Part shown: positions 35,990 to 45,494 of the stretch, one piece after another | Layout of the letters: each line of letters begins with the position of its first letter | Position numbering within the stretch: the first letter of the stretch is position 1 | Origin: Collybia mongolica | Lineage: Eukaryota > Basidiomycota > Agaricomycetes > Agaricales > Clitocybaceae | Length of the DNA stretch: 64,000 nucleotides | Assembly (NCBI GenBank): GCA_013420905.1 | Contig: JAAXNY010000006.1 | Span: 3,286,001 to 3,350,000, forward strand | Direction: 5' to 3' | Program-made: the position numbers and the translations under genes | The notes under the pieces: model-generated | Seen by the model: the letters and a program-made list of their open reading frames with translations, nothing else | Databases searched by the model: none | What the model was told of the DNA's origin: nothing

Positions 35990-37050
35990 AGTCCTAAACA
36001 GGCTAAGGGCAGTACTCAGTGTTCTAAGTGACGGCTATAGGGTGCTCCCTGCCCGAACATGCGAACCTGGATAATCGGTGGACTTGAAGCCACCACCTGC
36101 TGTGGAGCGCTGCAGCAGGGGGCCCACCCCCTGGCATAGATTGGCCCTTCCGGCCTGTGTACAACGAGCTCTGGCTCCATTCGCTAGTCTGACCCCGGTC
36201 AGGCGAGCACCCTAGCCCTGCAGCGCTTTGTCTCCTGCCCCCCTCTCCCCCCTTGCCCAATTACTACTTGTAGTGACCAGCACATGTATTATGTACAGTT
36301 GGTATATAAAATGTTGAACAAAAAAAAAAAAAAAAAGATGTACTGTTATTACATGATGAAATACCCTTCCTGACACACCATTCCAAATACATGGTTAAAA
36401 TACCAAACTTCTGAAAGAACTGTCCTGTCTAGCCTGCAGCCTAGCAAGGGGACAGCACCAGTTTGAGATTTAATAGCACTCTGGAGCTCATTGAGCCAAT
36501 ATCCAGTTCTGTTTGATGGGAGGATGCTAAAGCTAGTCCTTCATTCACCAGTGATTGATATAGAGCGGGATCAATCAACTTACGCAGCAAGTATGTTGTA
36601 TGTTGGGAAATTGTGGAATGCACGAATTGCTGACTTGAAATAATTGACAACATCTTGGTGTTTTCTATAAGAAGACCCATAGCACACAATATCAAATGTG
36701 GACATGCAGGTTGCATGTTTCAAGAACTAGGAGTCAAAATGGACTGCACAGTGTCAAGTCCAGATGAGAGATATGAGGACTCTTGGCTGGACTTACCTTG
36801 TGTGCCCAAAGATTGGCATTTGGGGCCCCTTGATTGACCCAGAACTTGTTCACTACAATAGGAAGAAGTTGGTGTGTATCACAGCAATTCCTGTGGGTTG
36901 GTGCACTGTATTCCAAAATTTCTTCATGCCCAAATTTCTTCACAAATGTATCCACACCTGGTCTGATATAAGGCAGGACAATTGTACCATCAGGCAATGT
37001 GGAAGGCAAAGGCGCCAGATCATATTGCCTTGACAAGTCACAGTACTGTT

Positions 37051-37061
37051 CGAAGGACCTG
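37051..37061. repeat. Second LINE target-site duplication, left copy
   Basis: CGAAGGACCTG, repeated at 38470-38480. On the gene strand it reads CAG/GTCCTTCG and spans the intron 1 acceptor of RNase T2. Confidence 0.92.
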
Positions 37062-38469
37062 TTTTTTTTTTTTTTTTTTTTGAATCCAGGTTTATTCTCT
37101 ATTGTGGCAAACCATATGTAAGAGGTGTACATAGTGTTGCATGATATATCTATTTGGTACTTGTATGTTGTATTCTTAAGGCAGCAGCTTGAGGTCAGCT
37201 AGTGACTCTTGAAGTGCAAGTTTGCACTTGAATAAGTGGTTTGTAGACCAAGTTAGTATGGTAGGGTGGGGGTGACAGTTTATGTATCAGAGGGAATGGT
37301 GAGAGCAAGAGAAAGAAAAGGGGGAGAGATTAGGGGGGAGTATGGTACTGGGTCCTTGGTCCTTGGGGTGGCAGGTCCGATTGAGCTTGATGTTGGGCAG
37401 GGTTGTTTCTGTGGTGTGGCTGGGGCTTTCTTAGCAGGGGGGGGGGGGTTAAGGTTGCCAAAGACTGTTTGGAATCGACCTGTGCTGGCAATGAAGTTGA
37501 AGAGGGCAGGGAAGAGCTTTGTTTTTGATAGCATCCTTGTCAGGTTTCCTGAGTCATGGCCAATCACTTTTTGGAGGGTGTTCCATGCATTTTGGTGAGC
37601 GGGGCATCTGAGTAGGTAGTGGTGGATGGTTTCATTGTGTTGTTGGCAGCATGGGCATTGTGGTGACTCTGTCTTCTTGATGCAATGAAGGTGAGCTGCT
37701 AGTGGGATGTGTTCTGTGTGTAGTTGTGTCATTAAGCTTGCGTGTTTTTGCAGTAGCTCTGCAATGAGTTTGCAGTATGCTTTCAATGGCAGCGTTGGGT
37801 CTGTGTGTTTGAGCTTATTGTGATGCTTTGAGGTGGCCCATAGCTTTTTTGAATCTTTGTTTTAGTGCCAATTTGCTCCATGGTAAGTGTGTTGCCAGTA
37901 GTTTAGGCAGTTGCCTTGTGCTTGAGGAGTCCCCCGCTGCTGCCCTTTTTGCTTCTTTGTCTGCTGTTTCATTGCCATTGATCCCCTGGTGTCCCGGTGT
38001 CCATCTAATGGTAATTTGTAGTTGTGGGTGTATCTTTAGTAGTTCTACGAGGTTGGTATGGAATGCATCTAGAATGTAATGTGCTGCCACTGGGCAGTTC
38101 AATGTGGTGGCCATGATTGTTGCTTGGTTGTCGATACAAATGGTTACATTGCATACATGCTGTTGTTTGGATATCAGTTTGAGGGCCATGAGTGCTCCGA
38201 CGCATTTGCCTTCATACACCGTGTGGAACACTGCCGCCCCTAGATTGTACCTTAGTGTTGCCTTCCTCTCCCCTTGCCAATATAGTACTGCCGCAGCTCC
38301 TATCTTCTCTCCTATCCCCAATCCATCAGTGTATATCTTGAGTTCAGTTTGGTTGTTCTTGTCATCTTCCACTGTTTTCTCCTTTGTGTCTGCTATTTCG
38401 GTTCTGATGTCTGGTTTCCATTTTGTGTTGTGTCAGGTTGCTTCTATTTTCTCTATCTTTGACGGGTTC
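37062..38469 (-). mobile_element. 5'-truncated LINE inserted in RNase T2
   Basis: Minus-strand element with a poly(A) (T-run 37062-37081) next to its 3' UTR. An RNase H domain (KIYTDGLG, CIDNQATI, WTPGHQG, NETADKEAKRA; 37815-38372) is followed, in another frame, by a zinc motif CPCCQQHNETIHHYLLRCP. Upstream RT parts are missing. It differs from the large LINE, so it is a second family. An AATAAA lies just before the poly(A). 11-bp target duplications flank it. The RNase H position usually held by Glu reads Lys (YEGKCVGAL). Confidence 0.93.
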
Positions 38470-38480
38470 CGAAGGACCTG
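38470..38480. repeat. Second LINE target-site duplication, right copy
   Basis: Second copy of CGAAGGACCTG, at the 5' end of the truncated LINE. Confidence 0.92.
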
Positions 38481-38851
38481 TTGTAAATGTAAATTCACCA
38501 CTTCCTTGGGCACTAGTTTGACCGCAAGAATACAAGTACTAACCCATCACAATTGTCTGGCCAGAGACCATGAATTGTCCAGCTACTCTTAGGAAGTTTT
38601 TGTCCGCCCTTCTCAAGGCCCGTATAAGTACTCCAAAACTGAGTTTGCAAGACGAGTCCTCCAGGCGTGGGAGAGCAGCAGGAATTTGTAAACTTTGAAG
38701 CGTTTCCGCAGGAGTATGCAAAGGGCTCCAACAAACAAGCTGAGATGTTTGGATAAGTTGTTAGGCCCACATTTGATGATCCAAAGTTCTTTGTTCCATG
38801 AACCACTGATGCTGAAATCACTACAAGGACGACAGTGGAGAGACAGACCAT

Positions 38852-39480
38852 CGTGCGTGCGTGCAGAGTAAGTTATTCAAGCGAAACTACAACTCAGGTA
38901 TAATTGTCCCTTTATATCTGAGCTGTATTGCCAATTGCGGGAATGGTTGTCTATTTGCGGTGAGGTTATAAAATCGTCCCGGAAATTCAAATGCTCCATT
39001 GACAAAAGCTTGGATAGCGCCATTGAAGCCGATGTGCTCGGATGGGGCATCATGCGTGTCACGCGACTTCTACACAGCCATATTCAGACCCCGGAGTTCC
39101 GAATACAAAAATAGCTCGACAACGGTCTGGCCATTTAGTCCATTTTTGGGGGGCCTAAAAATCGTGCTATGCCTCTGTGTTTTTCAAAGAAGTGGCCTAT
39201 AGCTATCGGTTTGAATGTGGCTGTAAAGCCGATGCACATGGATTTTGTAGCCCATGTATGACAACACATGGCACTGAATCACCAATCGACCGATCCTGTG
39301 CATGCCCGTTCGGCATAACCTTTCGTGTGTAAGTTTCGTCCCGGGGTTTGAGAGAGTTTAACCAGTTAGACCGCGAGCCGAATTTCGGGTTGGCAGTTAG
39401 AGCATGTTTGGGCTAGACGACGTCAGAAACACGAAGGGTCGTACAGCTAGTTCAAAAATACGTGTCATTCAAGGCAGAAA
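38852..39480. other. Intergenic between RNase T2 start and DMC1 end
   Basis: Upstream region of RNase T2 and 3' flank of DMC1. Short frames only; nothing recognised. Confidence 0.45.
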
Positions 39481-41457
39481 TCAAACATCGGCCCATCCGC
39501 CTTCATCAAGTTTGTAGGACGCTTCACTTTCTGGTCGGTCGGGACTATCAACGAGTTTGGCCACACGTTCTTCGGCTCGCCCTATCGTTGAGTAGTCGTA
39601 TCTGAACACTGTCGCTTTAAGGAGTAGGCCTTGTTACCTTTGCGAAGAAACATCCGTGTCGCTGAAGCATGCGACAATATGTGTCCTCCGATAGGTTTCA
39701 GAGCACCACCAGCAACAAAGGTCATTGTTGCACCAGGATCAGCTGTGGGGTGTGACGGCCGTCAGTATATAATTCACATGGATTAGCGAAACACACATTG
39801 AACTTGATTTGTGAGTAAAATTGCGATCTAAAACCGATTTAGTTCATGGTGTAGGTTGGCGACAAGCTGACAGACATTATACTCCTCTGATAACTTGGCC
39901 AACTTGGAAAGCATCTTGAGCAAAAATTAGTAAATATTGGCATCATCAGGAACCATTCTACCTGGGCTAGCTATATAATACGTCAATAATATATACGAAA
40001 ATACCGTTGAAATTATACTGACCTTTTGCTGGCGTTCACTCAGCTCACCTCTGCCAGAAAAATCGACGCGAAATAAAGCCATGATACTGTCAATAATCTT
40101 GACCCTATTAGTGCACAAAACAGCGAGTATGAAAACTTAAATTTTACGAGAAGCCTAAAATCTTTATCTTCGGCAAATCTGAGGGAGCATTCATTGATTA
40201 GTTCCATCTAGGGGGCAGCTATGAGGGTTCCACAAAGCGAGTCAAGGAGTATGACTTACTTGATGCTCGCTGTTAAATGCACGAGCTGGAGACCTGTCAG
40301 GGACGACTAGGACGCAATTCTCAAAGTATAAGGTATACCATATAATATGTTCTCCAATGCCATGTTTCCATCGACTCCGAATCGATCAGCGATCGACCGT
40401 ATACGATCCGGACGAAATGTTCCTAGATAATCATGTTGGGGGGGGGGGGGGGGGAAGCTAGAAACTTTAGCTATTCCACACCTTCAGTATCGATGTAGGC
40501 GACCTAAAAATCTGGTTTAGAATAAAACTCGGCGTAATTATTGTAACAATACTTTTCCAGAGGCACCCCCGAGCTCTACAGGCAGCTGTGTGACAACACT
40601 CATGGTGTGTGCCAGTTGGGTTTTTCCCGTTCTGAACTCTCCGTATACTAAAAAGGTATTGGGTCGCTTATTCGTCACCTATTTATTACCATCGTACCTT
40701 CAGATATCGACTGCGACATGATACCACCTACTCAACTGAGAACCAAATTGGCCACTGAGACAGACTGTTAGACTCACCACCAAGAATTGCGTCGACAGAT
40801 TTACTGCCTGTACTAATCACGTTGACTCTCTTGCGTTTATCTTGGACTTCAACGCCAGTTGAGAATGACGAGCCCTGGGCAGACTATCAGGAAACGACGA
40901 AGAGAATAAGGCACTGGTTCTTCACAAGAATTTTATGTGCCGCTTCCTTAACACTGGTCAGTGATCCTCATAATATATGGTGCCACATGTACAGACCTTG
41001 ATCTTCTCTACCTTAGCCTCGGACATTCCCTACGGATTGGGTTATGATTTGCGCATATACGAGGTATAATAAAATGCCGACCTTGATTTTTAACATTTGC
41101 CGTCTGGTTGTCATATTCACACCAGATACGGTGTTTATTGCTGCAGCCTGCACAATGTCAAGAATGACCTTTGCGTTTCACCTAGGGTGACGAACTTTGA
41201 GCTTCAGGATATCTTGCACGTTGATACCCTATGGGAGTTAAAAAAAACGGCTATGAGATTCTGTGGAGTAAATGCATACGTGTTGTTGCAGTTCATCAAC
41301 AGTATCAAAAAAAGAGACCTTTGAAAAAGGATGATAAGATGTTGGAGTGCTCAGTAGGTGTCAAGCGCTTTTGAAACTACACCTCTTCTTCGCATCCGGG
41401 GCTCGGTGCGCGTGAGGGAGAAGCAGACCCTGGAGAAGAGACACGACGAGGAGGCAT
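39481..41457 (-). CDS. dmc1: Meiotic recombinase Dmc1
   Basis: RecA-family ATPase that forms strand-exchange filaments on single-stranded DNA in meiosis I. About 18 exons rebuild to ~344 aa, the usual Dmc1 length. First exon 41383-41457 (MPPRRVSS), then [34 protein letters not shown], Walker [14 protein letters not shown] near 40,620-40,645, [36 protein letters not shown], Walker [52 protein letters not shown] and end EGGWADV. PDRI and [13 protein letters not shown]...PIGGH fit Dmc1 better than Rad51. Several exons code for only 7-13 residues. Expression is expected mainly in basidia. Confidence 0.94.
40438..40454. repeat. Poly-G run of 17 in a DMC1 intron
   Basis: On the gene strand it is a C17 tract lying about 25 nt upstream of the acceptor that joins DTEG to TFRPDRI, so it may serve as the pyrimidine tract. 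Its length is probably variable. Confidence 0.9.
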
Positions 41458-42095
41458 ATAAAACAGAGATAAAGAATGGCACTGGACGTATTTGGATCCT
41501 TGTTTCGGGTAAGTAAGGAATGTGATGAGGCGCGTCCTTTTATACACGCGATCATGTGACTATTTTCTGATGCTCTCGTGGGTATTTGAGAATAATGAAG
41601 TCGGAGTGAAAATAAACCTCGATGTTGCGATAAATGATGACGACGCTGTTATCGGAGGAAAGGTTGGTATCATACACCTTGAGCTTGTCATCATGAGTCT
41701 TTCAGGTCCGTGCTGGAGTTGCCAAACTGATGAGTCTTAGGAATGTGCAATCATGATGCAAAATCGTGTTCAGATTGAGGCCAAGAAGATTCGTGAGGGC
41801 AAGTTTAATATATTACTCACTAATGGCAACAGGAAATTATGAGGTGTCCTCGACACCCTGTTCGTGTTTGAGTGTCCAGTAGTGCAGTGTGGGATTGGCC
41901 TGTATGGCCATTTTTTGTACATTAAAAGACACTAGAGGTTTAAAAAGTTGGTGAGGGTGGGCTGCATCCTGTACGTATATCCCAAAGTCAGAAATTTAAG
42001 GAGGGGGGGGATTTGGAGGAGCGTTGATTTGAAGAGAAAGACCAAGTAGATTACAAAATATAATACAAGGATATGCAGAAACGAAATAGGACGCA
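41458..42095. other. DMC1 promoter and CWC25 3' flank
   Basis: No gene seen. Holds the upstream region of DMC1. A G-rich run lies near 42,000-42,010. Confidence 0.45.
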
Positions 42096-43498
42096 TCAAT
42101 CATCATCGACCACCATACCTCCCCTCCCCCTCCTTATCCTCTCTTCTAAGCCGCCCGAACCACCGAAAACCTTCTTCTGCTCTTTACTTAAGAATCCGCC
42201 TATACCCTTTGATTTTGCCCTTGCTTGCTCCTCTGCAGCAAGCTCTGCTTTCTCTTTCTCCAACATGGTTGCGAGTCGCTCTTGGCGCTCGGCAGACATA
42301 GATGATGCGTTGGACGACATTGCTGCCAACCGCGCTTCACGTTCTTTGTTGGATGTATTAGCGTAATTTGGAGGCTCGGCTGTATTTGTGAGACGAATTG
42401 GTGATGGTGATCGGCTAACACGAAGGCGTTTGGAACGAGGACTAGTCTTGCGATACGGACTCTGGCTCCGTGATCTTTTCCCACCACCGTGTCTCCTATA
42501 ATAGCTGTCACTAGGATAACTATCAGACTCGTCGGACCTGGGCCAAGGGGTAGGACGGGGATCGATCTTGTCCGGTGAGTGCGTCGCGCTATTGCAACGA
42601 CGGTGATGTTCAGGGCTGTGGCTCCGAGGTAGCCTCCTCTGTGACCGGTCCTCATAATGGCTGCCCCTTGCGTCATCACGAGAACGGTGATGAACAGGAG
42701 ATCTAGATCTAGATCTACGATCATAAGGACTTTGAGAACGATGGGAGTGAGCATAGTCGTCGTATGATGGGGAGCGTCGAGATTTCAAATGTCCGACATC
42801 CTGATGAGTTCGATCATACTTGCGTTCTTGCTTCAGTTTCCTTCGCAATTCTTTCTCTCGCCTCCGTTCTTCCTTCCTTTTCTTCGGTTTAACACCATTT
42901 CTTTCCTGCATTTCCCGCAAACGCAGAGGGTTTGACATGAGGGCCTGATAAGCCGCCTGCTCTTGCTGTTTGATTGCGAGTAATGGATCTTCCCGGATCT
43001 TAGCTGCAATATCTCGTGCGTTATTTGCATTTTGAACCGCGATGAAATTTTTATGGGCAGCGCCAATCTATGTCGGGTGTGAGCTTGTTTATTCCTTCAT
43101 AGCTACTTATTGAGCTCACCTTGGCATTTTCGTCAGCGGTGAGAATCTTATCGACTCGCTTCTTGCCAAGTAGGTAATCTTCCAGGTCATTGGGATTCTG
43201 ATTTGTCCCCGTCGCTGGAGTGGAGTACATCCATTCCAGTTTTTCGGTCCGCTTCTTCCCCGTTTGTTCCTCTTGTAACCTCTGAAGTTCCTGTAGCTGG
43301 CGTTCCTCTTCTTTCTCTTTGCGAAGTTGATCTAATTTCTTTTTCTCTTCGAGCTGAGCAGAACTACATGTCATAGCGAAACTCTGCCACGAGAACAATT
43401 ACACGCACGGCTTTTTTTTCCTCAAGCCAGACACGCTCCTGATTCTTTAACAGGAGCGGATGCCAGGACTTTTTCATATTAAGATCTCCACCGCCCAT
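42096..43498 (-). CDS. cwc25: Pre-mRNA splicing factor Cwc25
   Basis: Spliceosome factor that promotes the first catalytic step after Prp2 remodelling. Three exons (43409-43498, 43120-43353, 42096-43067) give 431 aa. The N-terminus [14 protein letters not shown]...[12 protein letters not shown] is the diagnostic Cir-N/Cwc25 start, then a Glu/Lys/Gln coiled coil ([20 protein letters not shown]), KLEWMYSTP and [12 protein letters not shown]. The C-terminal half is Arg/Ser-rich ([11 protein letters not shown]), longer than in yeast and typical of basidiomycete and animal versions. Starts 232 bp from the ATG considered for the divergent membrane protein gene. Confidence 0.95.
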
Positions 43499-43784
43499 AT
43501 TTGCAAGGATCCTTAGGAGAGAGAGATAAAATCGAGGTGTTAGAGGCTAGATATTCACTTGGAGGCAGCTGTGACTTGAAGTTCGGGAGCGAAGTGGTGT
43601 TTGGGTCTGTTGCACGGTATCTGTTCAAAATATTACGTAATTGGCAACATCACTCTCTTTCAGTCACTGGCATGCGTTTAAGTACCAACCTCAAGGACCC
43701 CCTTGTCAAGGCAGCCAACCTTGATACGTATGTCGCTACCTGCATATGCAGATGAAGAGGGACATCGAGATTCCAATGTGTTGA

Positions 43785-44665
43785 ATGAACACAATAATGA
43801 GGAAGCTAACAGGTCCAATCAACCTGCGTGAGCCATCAACACCTAATGACCGTCTAACGCTGTTCTCTTACCATATCGTCAGGCGGTCTATATATGCCCT
43901 CACTCGTGGAGAGATAACAAGAGGACTTGCCAATCGATTTGTGCACTCACGAACCTACATATGCCTCTATCTTGGAATGGCCGCACTTTCAGTGACGACT
44001 GTCATTCTAAGTCTGCGGGATGGTTGTCCTGGTCTCGCATTCTATGTCCTGGAAGTCATCATCAACTCTTCAATGATAATTGAAGTCGGAGTCCGTTTTA
44101 TTGCTTTTGGAAGAGTGTGTGCTACCCAAAGTTGAAGTTACACCAACGCTGACCTTCAATTAGCAATTCTGGAAGTCCCCGTTTAACGTGGTGGATTTGA
44201 TTTTAACGATATTTTGCGCCTTGACACTGCTTGTACTGGCTTTTGCAAAGTGTGGCGCAGGAAGTAAGGAAGAAGAAATCCTCGATACTTTACTTCTTGT
44301 TGCCAGAAATGTTCTTCAATTTGGTCGCCTCGCAGCAGTGATGAGGCAGTATGCATTTTTATATATCTGTCGGCTCCATATTGCTCATGCTTACCCTGTT
44401 TATCAGGTCTGGACAATCGATTTTCTCGCGACCTAAACCAATCGACATCAATGCCGCTCGGAGGGCCGGTTACATGGACCTTGATATTGATAGTGACGAT
44501 GGTAACGATGCAGAACCCCTTGTATCCAATCCCATACTTTTCGATGCTGGCCCAGAACAGACACCTCAGTGGGATGAACACCGTGAACCATTCACGGATA
44601 TGCCTCGTGCAGTGCAAGCAGTTCGTGACAGAGATGCCGAGGATGTATGGGCAGAATTGGGATAA
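43785..44665 (+). CDS. Ion-transport-like multi-pass membrane protein
   Basis: Exons to 44114, 44164-44348 and 44407-44665 give 257 aa from ATG 43785. Four hydrophobic helices resemble a voltage-sensor/ion-transport module: ICLYLGMAALSVTTVILSL, LAFYVLEVIINSSMIIEVGV, VVDLILTIFCALTLLVLAF and a last segment before RLAAVMRQ. Acidic cytosolic tail ends DVWAELG. An upstream ATG at 43730 (MSLPAYADEEGHRD) looks like the family start but is one base out of frame, so a short intron or indel there is unresolved. Single-domain fungal relatives of calcium channels fit; function unproven. Confidence 0.72.
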
Positions 44666-45494
44666 TTTACTTAGAAGGAAGTGCTTTCTGTATGCCTCCA
44701 TGGGACAATAATATCATTGATCTACAGCGACATATAGTAGCCTGTTGAGCTGCTTTTGGGGCTAAGTTGAGGATATCAATTACATTTCAATGTTGGTGAA
44801 CTAATTTGACAATTGACGAGGCGGCATAGACAGACATCCCTTCTGTTGGCCCCCCGGTTTGATGCCACTTAAATCAATATCGGGCTCAATAACAACATAG
44901 CGTCGCGGGATCACTTCCGGGCTGTGACTGAGTGCTATTGATCTACATACTCAGTAACAATTTGGATCTCGACTTCGATAGATTCCGTCAACGTAGCTTA
45001 ATGGAATTCCCGACTGATTAAGTTGGAAGAGGCGGGGGTTCCTAACCCCAGCTACTCGTGATACATAAACATTCCGAGTCATGCCATAGAAATAAACATT
45101 CGTGATTGCGGTCCTGAGTAATGAGTTCCGTGCAAGCGAGTTCCGTATCACCGGACGGCCTGGCCGCCAAGGAACCGACCAATTTTGGGAGTGGTCGCCA
45201 TTTAATTGGATCGCGTTTCGCGTTTCCATGAGAAGAAAAAAATTCTCTCATGCACCATACGAGTAACCTCTTCCGGCGTAGAATCCGCCCGTTCACTCGC
45301 CAACGCCAGCTCACTGCAAGGCTGGTTCGTTCAAGTCTTGTATCATCTTCCTGTACCCAATAATCTCGGCTGTACCATCTCCATCAAATCCAATCACGTA
45401 GGAATCCAACTGTCGTCCAACATTAGCCAACGTTTATCGCTCTTTTGCTTAACCTCCTCCCCTTCTAGCTCAGTTGCCTGGGCTTGTCGCCCAC
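44666..45494. other. Intergenic, no gene recognised
   Basis: Contains a hairpin at 44994-45056 (see rejected items) and the upstream region of the Ser/Pro-rich gene. Confidence 0.4.

Larger units (their letters stand above)
29890..36336 (+). mobile_element. LINE (Tad1-like), near full length, inactive
   Basis: ORF1 with zinc knuckles and ORF2 with endonuclease, RT, RNase H and a C-terminal zinc motif are followed by a 3' UTR and a ~17-nt poly(A) (36320-36336). The last 690 bp match the truncated copy at 8642-9335. The 5' boundary is my estimate from the rise in GC content. I found no duplication of the right-flank sequence at the left end, so the 5' end may be altered. Many in-frame TGA codons plus a frameshift make it dead. 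Confidence 0.9.
36349..38851 (-). pseudogene. Secreted ribonuclease T2 gene split by a LINE
   Basis: RNase T2 enzymes cleave RNA through 2',3'-cyclic phosphates. Five exons on the minus strand (38544-38851, 36907-37058, 36797-36852, 36584-36726, 36349-36538) join in phase to 282 aa. Visible: signal peptide MVCLSTVVLVVISASVVHG, the first active-site block WTIHGLWPDNCDG, QYCDLSRQYD, NKFWVNQGAPNANLWAH, second block LKHATC, PTYNILAA, and TGAVPLLGC near the end. A LINE lies between exons 1 and 2. In the second block the residue after AH is Lys; the family has catalytic Glu there (HE...KH), so even a spliced product may be inactive. Called a pseudogene for these two reasons. Confidence 0.85.

Noticed and set aside
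41361..41555. Hydrophobic 64-codon minus-strand frame at the DMC1 start
   Set aside because: It is a different frame of DMC1 exon 1 and its upstream region; the MPPRRVSS frame joins DMC1 correctly.
44994..45056. tRNA-like hairpin: GTAGCT...AGCTAC acceptor-like ends and a GGGG/CCCC arm
   Set aside because: Only 63 nt, the T-loop does not match TTCRANY, and no D arm or anticodon arm folds properly. Treated as a plain hairpin.
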